Positions 8,466 to 17,716 are shown, numbered from the stretch's first letter. The stretch: 64,000 nucleotides of DNA from Pseudomonas sp. TH15 (GCF_016651105.1 NZ_JAEKEL010000001.1:3896001-3960000), one strand, 5' to 3'. Program-made: numbers and translations. The notes: generated by a model from the letters alone, not told the origin.

Positions 8466-9146
8466 GTGAGAATGATCTCTCGGATGTTGGTATCAGGGGC
8501 AGCGATTGCCGTACTGAGCGCGGTCAGCGGGTGTGCGACCGAAAGCTCCCGGGCTTTGCCGGTGGAAAAAGTCGAAAGCGCCAGCCAGGCCTGGGCCGGT
8601 GTTCGCGTACCGATGGCGGTGGGCAAGTTTGATAACCGCTCGAGTTACATGCGCGGGATCTTCTCCGACGGCGTAGATCGCCTCGGCGGTCAGGCCAAGA
8701 CCATTCTGATTACTCACTTGCAGCAGACCAACCGCTTCAGCGTGCTGGACCGCGACAACATGGGCGAGATCCAGCAAGAAGCGTCAATCAAGGGCCAGGC
8801 TCAGCGCCTCAAGGGTGCTGACTTCGTGGTCACCGGCGACGTCACCGAGTTCGGTCGCAAGGAAACCGGCGACCAGCAGTTGTTCGGCATTCTCGGTCGT
8901 GCCAAGACCCAAGTGGCTTACGCCAAGGTCAACCTGAACATCGTCAACATCAGCACCTCGGAAGTCGTCTATTCGACCCAGGGCGCGGGCGAATACGCCT
9001 TGTCCAACCGTGAAGTCGTCGGTTTCGGCGGCACGGCGTCCTACGATTCGACACTCAACGGCAAAGTGCTCGACCTGGCCATGCGCGAGGCGATCAATCG
9101 CCTGGTCGATGGCATGAACTCCGGTGCGTGGAAACCGGGCAACTGA
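8466..9146 (+). CDS. CsgG/HfaB-family lipoprotein
   Basis: A 226-residue lipoprotein. The signal peptide ends in the lipobox LSAVSGC (Cys at about residue 23), and the mature part is a CsgG-like domain (VGKFDNRSSYMRGIFSDGVDRLG, then FSVLDRDNM and FVVTGDVTEFG). The start is GTG 8466, with AGAAGG eight bases upstream; ATG 8472 would be too far from it. It heads a three-gene operon with DUF4810 and DUF799 lipoproteins, the same order as the Neisseria cluster containing GNA1162. There is no curli secretion context, so a role in an outer-membrane or periplasmic lipoprotein complex is more likely than amyloid export. Function is unknown. Confidence 0.88.
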   Translation: MRMISRMLVSGAAIAVLSAVSGCATESSRALPVEKVESASQAWAGVRVPMAVGKFDNRSSYMRGIFSDGVDRLGGQAKTILITHLQQTNRFSVLDRDNMGEIQQEASIKGQAQRLKGADFVVTGDVTEFGRKETGDQQLFGILGRAKTQVAYAKVNLNIVNISTSEVVYSTQGAGEYALSNREVVGFGGTASYDSTLNGKVLDLAMREAINRLVDGMNSGAWKPGN

Positions 9147-9176
9147 TCAAGGTCGATGACAAGGAGCGCTAATCGC

Positions 9177-9548
9177 ATGAACAAGTATCTGTCGTGGCCA
9201 TTGATGGCATTGGCTCTGTCCGGCAGCGCGTTGCTGGCCGGTTGCAACAGCGGCCCGAAAACCCTCTACCAGTGGGAAAGCTACCAGCCGCAAGTCTACG
9301 AGTACTTCAAGGGTGAAACCCCGAAGGAAGCACAGGCCGAAGCCCTGGAGCGTGATTTGCAGAAAATCGCCTCGACTGGCAAGACAGCGCCACCCGGTTA
9401 CCACGCCCACCTGGGCCTGTTGTACCTGAGCATGGGCAAGGATGATCAGATGGTTCAGCAGTTCCGAACCGAGAAGACGTTGTTTCCCGAGTCCGGGACC
9501 TACATGGATTTTCTGCTCAAGAACGCTAAAACCGGAGACGTCAAATGA
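9177..9548 (+). CDS. DUF4810 lipoprotein
   Basis: A 123-residue small lipoprotein with lipobox LLAGC (Cys about residue 21), followed by the family signature KTLYQWESYQPQVYEY and a TPR-like helical part (AHLGLLYLSMGKDDQMVQQF). ATG 9177 is preceded by AAGGAG. The preceding gene ends 30 bases upstream, and the following gene overlaps by ATGA, so the trio is one transcription and translation unit. DUF4810 proteins are regularly encoded between CsgG-like and DUF799 lipoproteins; the biochemical role is not known. Confidence 0.9.
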   Translation: MNKYLSWPLMALALSGSALLAGCNSGPKTLYQWESYQPQVYEYFKGETPKEAQAEALERDLQKIASTGKTAPPGYHAHLGLLYLSMGKDDQMVQQFRTEKTLFPESGTYMDFLLKNAKTGDVK

Positions 9549-10204
9549 TCTCGTGCTCATTGAAACTGATGGCTGGTCTGCTGGCACTGGCCGTTCTCGG
9601 CGGTTGTGTCAGCCCCAAGACCGTGGACTACTCTGCGTACAAGCAAAGCCGCCCGAAAACCATTCTGGTGCTGCCGCCGCTGAACGATTCCCCGGACGTC
9701 AAGGCGTCCTACAGCATGCTGTCCCAAGTGACCTTTCCCTTGGCGGAGGCGGGTTACTACGTGTTGCCGATCGCTCTGGTCGACGAAACATTTCGCCAGA
9801 ATGGCCTGACCACACCGGCAGATATTCACCAGGCCCCGGCCGACAAATTGCGCAATATCTTCGGTGCCGACGCGGCGCTGTACATCACCGTGACTGAGTA
9901 CGGCACTCACTACATGGTGATCAGCAGCGAAACGGCAGTCACCGCCACTGCAAAACTGGTGGACCTGAAAACGGGTACCACCTTGTGGACGGGCTCGGCG
10001 CGTGCGTCGAGCGAAGAGGGTGGTAACAACAGTGGTGGCGGGTTGCTTGGCGCGCTGATTACGGCGGCGGTGAAACAGGTCATCAACAGCTCCACCGACG
10101 CCGGTTACCCGATTGCCGGCGTCGCCAGCAACCGCTTGTTGTCAGCCGGCCACCCGGCAAGTTTGCTGTATGGACCGCGTTCGCCGAAATACGGCACTGA
10201 CTGA
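9545..10204 (+). CDS. DUF799 (GNA1162-like) lipoprotein
   Basis: A 219-residue lipoprotein with signal peptide and lipobox VLGGC (Cys about residue 21). The mature domain resembles the TolB N-terminal-like fold of Neisseria GNA1162 (DUF799): KTILVLPPLNDSPDVKAS near the start, ADAALYITVTEYG in the middle and a glycine-rich loop (EEGGNNSGGG). It overlaps the DUF4810 gene by ATGA. By family precedent it is an outer-membrane-associated lipoprotein that may form a complex with the two upstream products. A REPIN follows 14 bases after the stop. Confidence 0.9.
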   Translation: MISCSLKLMAGLLALAVLGGCVSPKTVDYSAYKQSRPKTILVLPPLNDSPDVKASYSMLSQVTFPLAEAGYYVLPIALVDETFRQNGLTTPADIHQAPADKLRNIFGADAALYITVTEYGTHYMVISSETAVTATAKLVDLKTGTTLWTGSARASSEEGGNNSGGGLLGALITAAVKQVINSSTDAGYPIAGVASNRLLSAGHPASLLYGPRSPKYGTD

Positions 10205-10218
10205 AACGCCATAAACCC

Positions 10219-10310
10219 CTGTGGGAGCGGGCTTGCTCGCGAAAGCGGGGTCTCAGTCACTATTAATGTTGACTGACAGACCGCTTTCGCGAGCAAGCCC
10301 GCTCCCACAG
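10219..10310. repeat. REPIN between convergent operons
   Basis: A nearly perfect hairpin: CTGTGGGAGCGGGCTTGCTC at 10219 is matched by GAGCAAGCCCGCTCCCACAG ending at 10310, with a GAAAGCGG..CCGCTTTCGC inner stem. It sits between the 3' ends of the lipoprotein operon and the minus-strand catabolic operon and probably helps end both transcripts. Confidence 0.9.
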
Positions 10311-10332
10311 GGGGATGCGTTTCTCTGCTGGT

Positions 10333-10995
10333 TTATTTGGCGGGTGGCCAGAACCGTTCGCCACCGCCCGGCGCTTCCGTCCACGCTTGCAACGAGCGGG
10401 TCGGCAGGTCGAAGTAATCGCGGGTGCGCGCATAACCATGGCCGCCCATGCGCCCGATGGCATCCAGCCCCAGCTGATCGATGTACAAGGTTTTCGGGTC
10501 GATCAACTCATCGCGCACGTGCGCCATCAAGACCTCACCAAAAATAATCTCTCGCGACTGACCGATGTTCAGCGCCATCATCCGCCGACACTCCAGTGCC
10601 ACCGGTGCTTCACCGATGCGTGGGCATTTGACGGTGGTGCCGGCAATCGCCGTCAGTCCCGCCGCCGTCAATTCATCGAACCCCGGTGCAAACGGCACGG
10701 CACACACATTCATTGCTTCCACCAGCGCATCGCTGACGATGTTCACGGTGAATTCCTGATTCAACTGAATGTTGCGCGTGGTGTCCTTCGGGCTCTGATC
10801 GCCGTAATTCTCCACGCCCAGCGCCAGAATCGGTGGATCCGCCGACAGCGCATTGAAGAAGCTGAACGGCGCGGCGTTGACCCGGCCCTCGCCATCGATG
10901 GTAGTAACCAGGGCGATCGGCCGGGGCACCACACTGCCGATCAGGATTTTGTATTTTTCCCGTGGGCTGAGCTGGCTGAAATCGAAACTGTGCAT
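10333..10995 (-). CDS. Flavin reductase-like FMN-binding split-barrel protein
   Basis: A 220-residue protein of the flavin reductase-like/FMN-binding split-barrel family. It has the family start (KILIGSVVPRPIALVTTID), NAAPFSFFNALSADPPILA and a C-terminal GGHGYARTRDYF segment. Such proteins bind FMN and either reduce free flavin for a partner oxygenase or act as small oxidoreductases. It is the last gene of the minus-strand ABC transporter/amidohydrolase operon, 11 bases after the preceding gene, so it probably takes part in the same catabolic route. No partner monooxygenase is in the window. Confidence 0.88.
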   Translation of the reverse strand: MHSFDFSQLSPREKYKILIGSVVPRPIALVTTIDGEGRVNAAPFSFFNALSADPPILALGVENYGDQSPKDTTRNIQLNQEFTVNIVSDALVEAMNVCAVPFAPGFDELTAAGLTAIAGTTVKCPRIGEAPVALECRRMMALNIGQSREIIFGEVLMAHVRDELIDPKTLYIDQLGLDAIGRMGGHGYARTRDYFDLPTRSLQAWTEAPGGGERFWPPAK

Positions 10996-11006
10996 GGCAG
11001 AACTCT

Positions 11007-12494
11007 CTAGGAAAGTGGATCGATTGCGCTCAATGGCGCGTCGGCGCTGTAGTCATCGGCGAACGGAATGGCCGGCTGGAACAGGCTTTTCCAGTCCGGT
11101 CGGGCAAAGGCTCGCTCGCTGTGGCTGCGCATCAGTTTTTCGTATTGGCGTTGCGCCTGGCGTTGCAGGGCGGGGTAGTCGACACCGTTGACCTGACCGT
11201 CGTGCATCACGCAGCGACCGTCGATGTAACTGGCGATGCAGTCGTCGCCACGCCCGGCCAACAGCAGGTTTTTCAGCGGATCGAACAAGGGCCCCAAGTG
11301 CAGACCGCGCAGGTTGAACACAGTGATGTCGGCCTTGGCACCGGGCGCCAGACGTCCGAGGTCATCACGACCCAGCGCCCGCGCACCGCCAAGGGTGGCG
11401 GCGTTGTAGAGGTCGAGACTACTGGTCAGCGCCGAACCACCCTCCATCAACCGCGCGATGTGCAAACCGTGGCGCATGTTTTCCAGCAGATCGGCCGGCC
11501 AGGTATCCGTACCGAGGGCAAAGTTAATGCCCTTGGCCCGATAACGTCCGAAGGCATTCAGCGCCTCGCCATCGCGGGCGAACACCAGCGGGCAATGCAC
11601 CAGACTCGCGCCGCCATCGATGACCCGCTGCAAGTCGTCATCGCCCGTGGTGTAGATGCCGTGCGGTAACAGGCTGCGCGGCGTGAGCAAGTCCAGCTGC
11701 TGCAACCAACCCAGCGGTGATGTGCCGCGCAATTGCTCGACCATCGCCACTTCGCCAGGCGTCTGACAGCAATGCAGGCGCATCGGCGCGTTCAGTTCGC
11801 GGCTCAGCGCGGCGGTGCGTTGCAGCAGCGCCGGGGTGCAGGTCTGGATGCGATCCGGCAGCAGCGCGCCGCGAATCAAACCGCCATGCGCGCCATCGAA
11901 ATCCTTGAAGAAGCGTTCAGCCGCATCCAGTCCGGCCAGCCCGCGCGCCTCTTCCCAGTGATGGGCGAGGCTGCCGTCGGCCTGCCAGTAACTCATGCCG
12001 CTCATGTAGCAAGGACCGAGGTAAGTGCGCAGCCCCAGCTCGCCTGCCACATCGGCAACGGCGGCAAACTCGTCGTAAGTTTCCGCCCACTCGCGGTAGT
12101 ACATCGAGGTGATCGGCATCGCTGTGGTGATGCCGTTGCGGATCAACTGGGTAAAGGCATAGCGGTATTTGAATACCTCTTCTTGCAGGCTGTAAGTCTC
12201 ACGTGGGCCAGCGGCCAGATACTCGGAAGACCACATGCGCCCCATGCTGCGTTCGTCGCCGTTATCCAGGGTCAACACTGTGGAGTCGAGATCGCCCAGC
12301 GCATCGAGATCGATAAAACCCGGGCCGATCAACGCATTGCCGTAATCGATCCACTGATCCACCGGCCCCGTATAACCCCGTCCGACGAACTCGATGCGCG
12401 ACCCAGCGAACACCACTTCGCCGTCGCGCCACAGCACATGCCGGGAGCCGTCGAAACCGACCACGCAACTGGCGCGCAGGCCGATGCGTTTCAC
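11007..12494 (-). CDS. Amidohydrolase/chlorohydrolase family protein lacking the N-terminal HxH
   Basis: A 495-residue protein of the AtzA/TrzA-like amidohydrolase superfamily. The start is GTG 12494, which overlaps by GTGA the stop of the restored upstream reading frame. The usual PGFxxxHxH metal motif is replaced by GPGFIDLDALGDLD (about residues 57-70), so the first two metal ligands are absent. Later elements remain: APMRLHCCQTPGE, LLPHGIYTTGDDD and ALGTDTWPADLLENMRHG. It therefore either binds metal differently or has lost catalysis. It shares an operon with a PotFGHI-type importer and a cytosine deaminase-like gene, so a role in breakdown of an imported N-containing compound is inferred. 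Confidence 0.85.
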   Translation of the reverse strand: MKRIGLRASCVVGFDGSRHVLWRDGEVVFAGSRIEFVGRGYTGPVDQWIDYGNALIGPGFIDLDALGDLDSTVLTLDNGDERSMGRMWSSEYLAAGPRETYSLQEEVFKYRYAFTQLIRNGITTAMPITSMYYREWAETYDEFAAVADVAGELGLRTYLGPCYMSGMSYWQADGSLAHHWEEARGLAGLDAAERFFKDFDGAHGGLIRGALLPDRIQTCTPALLQRTAALSRELNAPMRLHCCQTPGEVAMVEQLRGTSPLGWLQQLDLLTPRSLLPHGIYTTGDDDLQRVIDGGASLVHCPLVFARDGEALNAFGRYRAKGINFALGTDTWPADLLENMRHGLHIARLMEGGSALTSSLDLYNAATLGGARALGRDDLGRLAPGAKADITVFNLRGLHLGPLFDPLKNLLLAGRGDDCIASYIDGRCVMHDGQVNGVDYPALQRQAQRQYEKLMRSHSERAFARPDWKSLFQPAIPFADDYSADAPLSAIDPLS

Positions 12495-13686
12495 AGACGG
12501 CTGCTCAACAGGCGGCCACCCTCGGCGATCAGTGCGCCACCGCGATAGACCTGACGCAGCGGACGCGACACCACCGCCTCACCCAAGGTCTCGACCGGCA
12601 TCAGCAAAAGTCCGCCGGCCGGCCAATCGCCAACCCGTAACCCTCAATCCCCAAGGCCCGCGCCCCATTGGCCGTGGCGGCCTCAAATGCTGCCGCCAGC
12701 TCATCGTCCTTGCCCAGATCGAATCGAAACGCCAGCAACATCGCGCGTTCGAGCATGTCGCCATTGCCCATCGGCGACCACGCATCACGAATGCCGTCGG
12801 AACCCAGGCAGACATTCACCCCAGCTCCACGCAACTGCAGAAACGGTGGCACGGCGGTGTCGGCCGGCGCCGAACTCATCAGCGAAATCCCCAGCGCCGC
12901 CAAACGTTCGGCGACCGGTTTTACCTGACTCCACGGCAACATGCCCAGGCAATAGGCGTGGCTGATCATCACGCGGTTTTGCAGGCTGAAACGCTCGGTG
13001 TAATCGGCAATCAGCGCGATCTGCCACAGGCCCAGTTCACCCTTGTCGTGCAGGTGAATATCCACGCCACGACCAAACTCAGCCGCCAGTTTGAAGACGA
13101 AATCCAGTTGTGCAATCGGGTCGTTATCGATGCCGCACGGGTCGAGCCCGCCGACGTTCTCTACGCCCAGCGCCATGGCTTCGCGCATCAATTCGGCGGT
13201 GCCGGGGCGGCTGATCAAACCGGTTTGCGGAAACACCACCAGTTGCAGATCAATCAGGTCTTTGTAGCGCTCACGCAATTGCTGCATGGCTTCGACGTGA
13301 CGCAGGCCGAATTCCGGATCGATGTCGACGTGGCAACGCATCGTCAGTGAGCCGCGCGCGATGCAGTTTTCCAGCAGCGCGCCGGCGCGTTCGGCTATGG
13401 GGGCTTTTACTTCGCGCAGAATGCGGCGTTCGTTGCTGATGTAGTCCTTGAGCGTCGGGCCGGCGCTGTTCGGACGCCAGGGTTGGCCGTAGAGGGTTTT
13501 GTCGAGGTGGACGTGGCTTTCGACCAGGGCAGGGGTGAGGAGTTGGTTGTGGCCGTCGATGTCGGTGGCGCCCAGCGGTGCATTGTTGGCCGGGCGGCGT
13601 TGAGTGAACCGGCCGTTTTCGATCAGCAGGTCTTCGGCGGGGGCGCCGTAGGGGCGCACGTTGCGGAGCCAGTGTGGCTGGGTCAT
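12491..13686 (-). pseudogene. Cytosine deaminase-like amidohydrolase with a 3' frameshift
   Basis: The frame from ATG 13686 reads 361 residues and stops at 12601 just after GRPADFC. It carries the metal motif ESHVHLDKT, HLHDKGE, ISHAYCLG and GSDGIRDAWSP, as in CodA/TrzA-type deaminases. If one T is added to the minus-strand T4 run (12606-12609), the frame continues LLMPVETLGEAVV to a stop at 12491 that overlaps the next gene by GTGA, giving a normal 398-residue product. This is either a sequencing deletion or a real frameshift that removes about 38 C-terminal residues. All active-site motifs precede the break. It belongs to the importer operon and probably deaminates or hydrolyses the imported substrate. 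Confidence 0.85.
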
Positions 13687-13728
13687 ACAAACCTCATTCA
13701 GGTCTTCAAATTATGTGTTGGCCGGGCG

Positions 13729-13814
13729 GGCCTCTTCGCGAGCAAGCTCGGCTCCTACAAGGAATGGTTTGATCACACATAACCTTTGTAGGAGCAAAGC
13801 TTGCTCGCGAAGGC
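13729..13814. repeat. REPIN between the binding-protein and deaminase genes
   Basis: Inverted arms GGCCTCTTCGCGAGCAAGCT (13729) and AGCTTGCTCGCGAAGGCC (to 13814) with CTCCTAC/GTAGGAG inner parts form a hairpin within the operon. Intra-operonic REPINs often mark mRNA processing and could lower expression of the downstream enzymes relative to the binding protein. Confidence 0.85.
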
Positions 13815-13839
13815 CGCATCTCGGTTTCAAATCAGGCAC

Positions 13840-14892
13840 TCAACCCTTGAGCTTCGACCAGATCCGATCCTGCAGCTCGCGCGCCTTGTTGCTGCATTCC
13901 TTCTCGGGGCGCAGGCGCGAGGCGTATTCCTCGGGCATGTTGATCGCGTCCATGACCTTCCATTTCGGGTCAAGCAACTGATCGCTCTGAATGCCGTTGG
14001 CGTAGGCAATGGCGTTGGACACGGCTGCCGCGTTTTCCGGTTTCATCATCCAGTCGATGAAGATCTTCGCGTTGCCCGGATGCGGTGCGCTTTTCGGCAC
14101 GGCAAAGTTGTCCTGGAACATCGCCACGCCTTCACGCGGATACACGTACTTGATCGTGCTTTTCTGCAAGGTGGCCCGCGCGGTAGAACCGTTCCAGTTC
14201 TGCATCATGATCACCTCGCCGGAAGCCATGCGGTCGACAGTGTTGTCGGAGCTGTACATCTTCAAGAACGGCTTCTGTTTTTGCAGCAATTCAAGGATGC
14301 GCTTGGCGTCCTGCGGGTTTTCGCTGCATTCGTCGACGTTCAGGTAATGGCTGGCGGCATTGATCACGCTGCTCGACGTATCCAGCGCGGCGAGCTGGCC
14401 TTGCAGCTCTTTGCGCGGTTCGAAGAACTCTTTCCATGAATCATCCAGCTTGCCGCCCGGCACCCGCGCACTGTCATAGGAAAACCCGGTGGTGCCCCAC
14501 AAATACGGCGCCGAGAACTTGCGGCCGGGGTCGAAGCCCGGATCGCGGAACGGCCCTTTGACGTACTGAAAGTTGCTCAGGGTCGGCGTGTCGATTTCCA
14601 TCAGCAGATCCTGTTTGATCAGCGTCTGCATGATGGATTGCGACGGTACGATCACGTCATACGCGGCGCCGCCGGCCTGCAATTTGGCGAGCAGGGTTTC
14701 GTTGCTGTCGTAACCATCCATGGTCACCTTGATGCCGGTTTCCTTTTCGAACTTGGCCAGCAGATCGACCGGGTAATAGTCGGTCCAGTTGTAGAAAAAC
14801 AGCTCTTTCGGTTCGGCGGCATGAGCGCCAAACGCGGTGAAACAACTCAGGGCCAGACCGGATACAGCCAAACGCATGCTTTTCATCTTCAT
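13840..14892 (-). CDS. Periplasmic substrate-binding protein, spermidine/putrescine (PotD/PotF) type
   Basis: A 350-residue extracellular solute-binding protein of family 1/PotD type. It has a cleavable signal peptide (about 1-25, ending AHA), then ELFFYNWTDYYPVDLLAKFE and the ligand-region pattern YDVIVPSQSIMQTLIKQDLL. It delivers a cationic or polyamine-like compound to the two permeases and ATPase encoded upstream on the same strand. Genes are spaced 15 bases from the permease. The attached amidohydrolases suggest that the ligand is an N-containing molecule to be degraded rather than a polyamine for biosynthesis; the ligand is not determinable here. Confidence 0.92.
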   Translation of the reverse strand: MKMKSMRLAVSGLALSCFTAFGAHAAEPKELFFYNWTDYYPVDLLAKFEKETGIKVTMDGYDSNETLLAKLQAGGAAYDVIVPSQSIMQTLIKQDLLMEIDTPTLSNFQYVKGPFRDPGFDPGRKFSAPYLWGTTGFSYDSARVPGGKLDDSWKEFFEPRKELQGQLAALDTSSSVINAASHYLNVDECSENPQDAKRILELLQKQKPFLKMYSSDNTVDRMASGEVIMMQNWNGSTARATLQKSTIKYVYPREGVAMFQDNFAVPKSAPHPGNAKIFIDWMMKPENAAAVSNAIAYANGIQSDQLLDPKWKVMDAINMPEEYASRLRPEKECSNKARELQDRIWSKLKG

Positions 14893-14907
14893 GAGAGCGC
14901 TCCAGAT

Positions 14908-15696
14908 TTATTGTTGTTTACCGCGTTGACCCAGCCAGAAGGCCAGGACCACCAGCACGATGGAAATCACCAGCATCAGTGTCGAAATCGCGTTGATCTC
15001 CGGCGTCACGCCGGCCTTGATCGCCGAGAAGATGTACACCGGCAACGTCGTCGAACCGGGGCCGGCGACGAAGAAAGTCATGATGAAATCGTCGAGGCTG
15101 ACCACGAACGCCAGCACCGCACCGGACAACACCGCGGGCCACAGCAGTGGCAAGGTCACGCGACGAAACACCTGCCACGGATCGGCGTACAGATCGTTCG
15201 CCGCTTCCAGCAGGCTCTTGTCCAGATCGTTGAGCCGCGCCCGAATCGGTAGATAAGCGAAGGGAATACAGAAGCCAATGTGCGCAACGATCACTGTCAG
15301 CAACCCGAGCTTGATGCCCAACGCCATGAACAGCAGCAGGGTGGCCACCGCGGTGACGATCTCCGGCAGGATCAGCGGCAGATTGATCCCGCCCTCGACC
15401 ATTTTCTGTCCGTAGAAAGGTCGATAGGTCGCCAGCGCCGCCAGCAGCGCAATCGCCGTGGCGCACACCGTGGCGATGGTTGCGACGATGATCGAATTCA
15501 GCGCCGCGGTCTGAATCGACGGGTTGGCCAGAATCCGTCCGTACCAGGCAAAGGAGAACTCGGTCCACACCGTCGCCGAGCGGTTGGCGTTGAAGCTGTA
15601 GGCGATCAACACAAAGATCGGCAGATACAGATAAGCCAGAATCAGCAGGCTGATTTCACGGGTTGCCGGAAGTTTTTTCAGGTGCAGAGAAATCAT
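14908..15696 (-). CDS. ABC transporter permease, PotC/PotI type
   Basis: A 262-residue inner-membrane permease with about six transmembrane segments and the EAA loop (EAANDLYADPWQVFRRVTLPLL, about residues 165-187) that docks on the ATPase. It overlaps the preceding permease gene by four bases. It is the second half of the heterodimeric channel of the polyamine-type importer. Confidence 0.92.
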   Translation of the reverse strand: MISLHLKKLPATREISLLILAYLYLPIFVLIAYSFNANRSATVWTEFSFAWYGRILANPSIQTAALNSIIVATIATVCATAIALLAALATYRPFYGQKMVEGGINLPLILPEIVTAVATLLLFMALGIKLGLLTVIVAHIGFCIPFAYLPIRARLNDLDKSLLEAANDLYADPWQVFRRVTLPLLWPAVLSGAVLAFVVSLDDFIMTFFVAGPGSTTLPVYIFSAIKAGVTPEINAISTLMLVISIVLVVLAFWLGQRGKQQ

Positions 15697-16609
15697 GCTT
15701 TGGCTCCCCGATTTAGGGTCTTCGACATATGGCGGCTGTACAGCGCGTAGAGCACCAGCGACACCAGCAGAATCGCCAGCAACAGGAACGACAGCGAACT
15801 GCCCAGCGGCCAGTTGCGCGCGGTGCCGAACTGCTGCTGGATCAGATTGCCGATCATCAGCGTCTTGCCTCCGCCGAGAATCGCCGGGGTGATGAAGGCG
15901 CCCAGACTCGGCACGAACACCAGCAGCGCACCGGCAATCACGCCCGGCATCGACAGCGGCAGGATGATCCGCCGCAAGGCGTGCCAGCGGTTGGCGCCGA
16001 GGTCGTAGGCGGCTTCGACCAGACGCCAGTCGAGTTTTTCCAGGGTCGAGTAGATCGGCAGGATCATGAACGGCAGAAAGCTGTAGACCAGGCCGACGCT
16101 CACCGCGAAATCGTTGTAGAGCAGGGTGATGCCGCCGGCACTCGGCAACAGCGCGTTAAGACTCTGTGCGACCCAACCGTGTTCGCGCAGGATGATCAGC
16201 CACGCGTAGTTGCGGATCAGCAGGTTGGTCCAGAACGGAATGGTGATGAGCAACACCATCAGATTGCGTCGACGCGGGGTCAGGCTCGACATCCATAACG
16301 CCACCGGAAAACCGAACAGAAAGCACAGTACGGTCGTGCCACCGGCCTGCAGCACCGAACGCAACAGCGCTTGCGCGTAGACCCAGTTCAGTTCGAGTTC
16401 GCCATCAAAACCTTCCTGGAAAAACAGTTGCACGTAGCTTTGCAGTTGCCATTGCGCCTGCCAGTCGACGCCACCGTAGGTGTTGCGCGGCAACAGGCTG
16501 ATGTAACCCATGATCCCCAGCGGAATGGCGATCAGGGCGAGCAAGGTCAACACCACCGGGCTGAGCAACAGCGCCCGGTTGAGAGCGGGGAAGTGCTGCT
16601 GACGCTCAT
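15693..16609 (-). CDS. ABC transporter permease, PotB/PotH type, with probable frameshift near the start
   Basis: An open frame of 291 residues from 16568 gives a PotB/PotH-like permease with six membrane segments and the EAA loop (EAAYDLGANRWHALRRIILPLS), but it has only a TTG to start from. An ATG at 16609, one base after the ATPase stop, reads MSVSSTSP and then hits a stop. One extra base in the minus-strand C4 run (16587-16590) joins it to ALNRALLLSPVVLTLL and restores a normal N-terminus. The call therefore spans from that ATG. Either a one-base sequencing deletion or a real lesion is present; if real, translation could still start weakly at TTG 16568. Confidence 0.82.
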
Positions 16610-16610
16610 C

Positions 16611-17696
16611 TCAGGCCTCCATCAACAGGCAGGCGTGCGGCGGCAGATGCACGGCGACGCGTTCACCGACCGCGCGGCCACGGTTCAGGCCTTCGTTGTT
16701 TTCGCGCAGCAGCACTTTGATGTCATTGTTCAAGCGGCACTGGTACAGCGTTGCGGTGCCGACATAGAGCACCGCTTCGATGACGCCACGCAGGTGATGT
16801 GGCTGGCTGGCGTCGACCAGTTGCGAACGCTCGGGCCGAAACGCCAGTTGCACGCTGCTGCCGTCGAAACCCTGCGGCTGGCAGGCAATCTCCACTGGCA
16901 TGCCGTTGGGCACGAAGAGCTTTTCGTTGTGCTCGCCGTGTTTCAGGTGGCCGGGAAGGAAGTTGATATCGCCGATAAACTGCGCGACAAAGCGGTGTTT
17001 TGGATGCTCGTAGATATCGGTCGGGGTGCCAATCTGCAAGATCTTGCCGGCCGACATCACGGCGATGCGATCGGACAGCGTCAGCGCTTCTTCCTGATCG
17101 TGGGTGACAAAGATGAAGGTGATGCCGGCTTCTTTCTGTACGCGCTTGAGTTCGACCTGCATTTCCTTGCGCAGCTTGAGGTCGAGCGCCGATAGCGGCT
17201 CATCCAGCAACAGCACTTTCGGTTTCGGCGCCAAGGCCCGGGCCAGCGCCACGCGTTGCTGTTGGCCACCGGACAACTCCGAAGGTTTGCGATTGGCCAG
17301 ATGCTCCATTTGCACCAGCGCGAGCATCTCGTTGAGCCGATCCGGGATCAACTTGCGATCAAGACCCTGCATCTCAAGCCCGAAGGCGATATTCTGCGCC
17401 ACACTCATGTGCGGAAACAGCGCGTAACTCTGGAATACCGTGTTGACCCGGCGTTTGAACGGCGGCAGGTCATTGACCGGCTCGCCGGCCAGACGAATCT
17501 CGCCTTCACTGACGTGTTCGAAGCCGGCGATGGTGCGTAGCAGAGTGGTTTTGCCGCAGCCGGAAGGGCCGAGCAGGGTGAAGAACTCGTTGTCGGCGAT
17601 GTTTACCGAAACATTGTCGAGGGCCGGCGCGAGGCCAGGATCGTCAGAGTACCGTTTGGAGACGTTGCGCACTTCAATTGCTATTGGTTGACCCAT
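16611..17696 (-). CDS. ABC transporter ATP-binding protein, PotA/PotG type
   Basis: A 361-residue ATPase with Walker A LGPSGCGKTT, signature LSGGQQQR, Walker B VLLLDEPLSALD and switch His (FVTHDQEEAL). The C-terminal TOBE domain (about 270-361) is typical of polyamine and thiamine importers. It is the first gene of the minus-strand operon that continues through two permeases, binding protein, two amidohydrolases and a flavin reductase-like protein. It is divergent from the GntR regulator, with 138 bp between. Confidence 0.94.
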   Translation of the reverse strand: MGQPIAIEVRNVSKRYSDDPGLAPALDNVSVNIADNEFFTLLGPSGCGKTTLLRTIAGFEHVSEGEIRLAGEPVNDLPPFKRRVNTVFQSYALFPHMSVAQNIAFGLEMQGLDRKLIPDRLNEMLALVQMEHLANRKPSELSGGQQQRVALARALAPKPKVLLLDEPLSALDLKLRKEMQVELKRVQKEAGITFIFVTHDQEEALTLSDRIAVMSAGKILQIGTPTDIYEHPKHRFVAQFIGDINFLPGHLKHGEHNEKLFVPNGMPVEIACQPQGFDGSSVQLAFRPERSQLVDASQPHHLRGVIEAVLYVGTATLYQCRLNNDIKVLLRENNEGLNRGRAVGERVAVHLPPHACLLMEA

Positions 17697-17716
17697 AATG
17701 GTGCAATCCTCTATTT

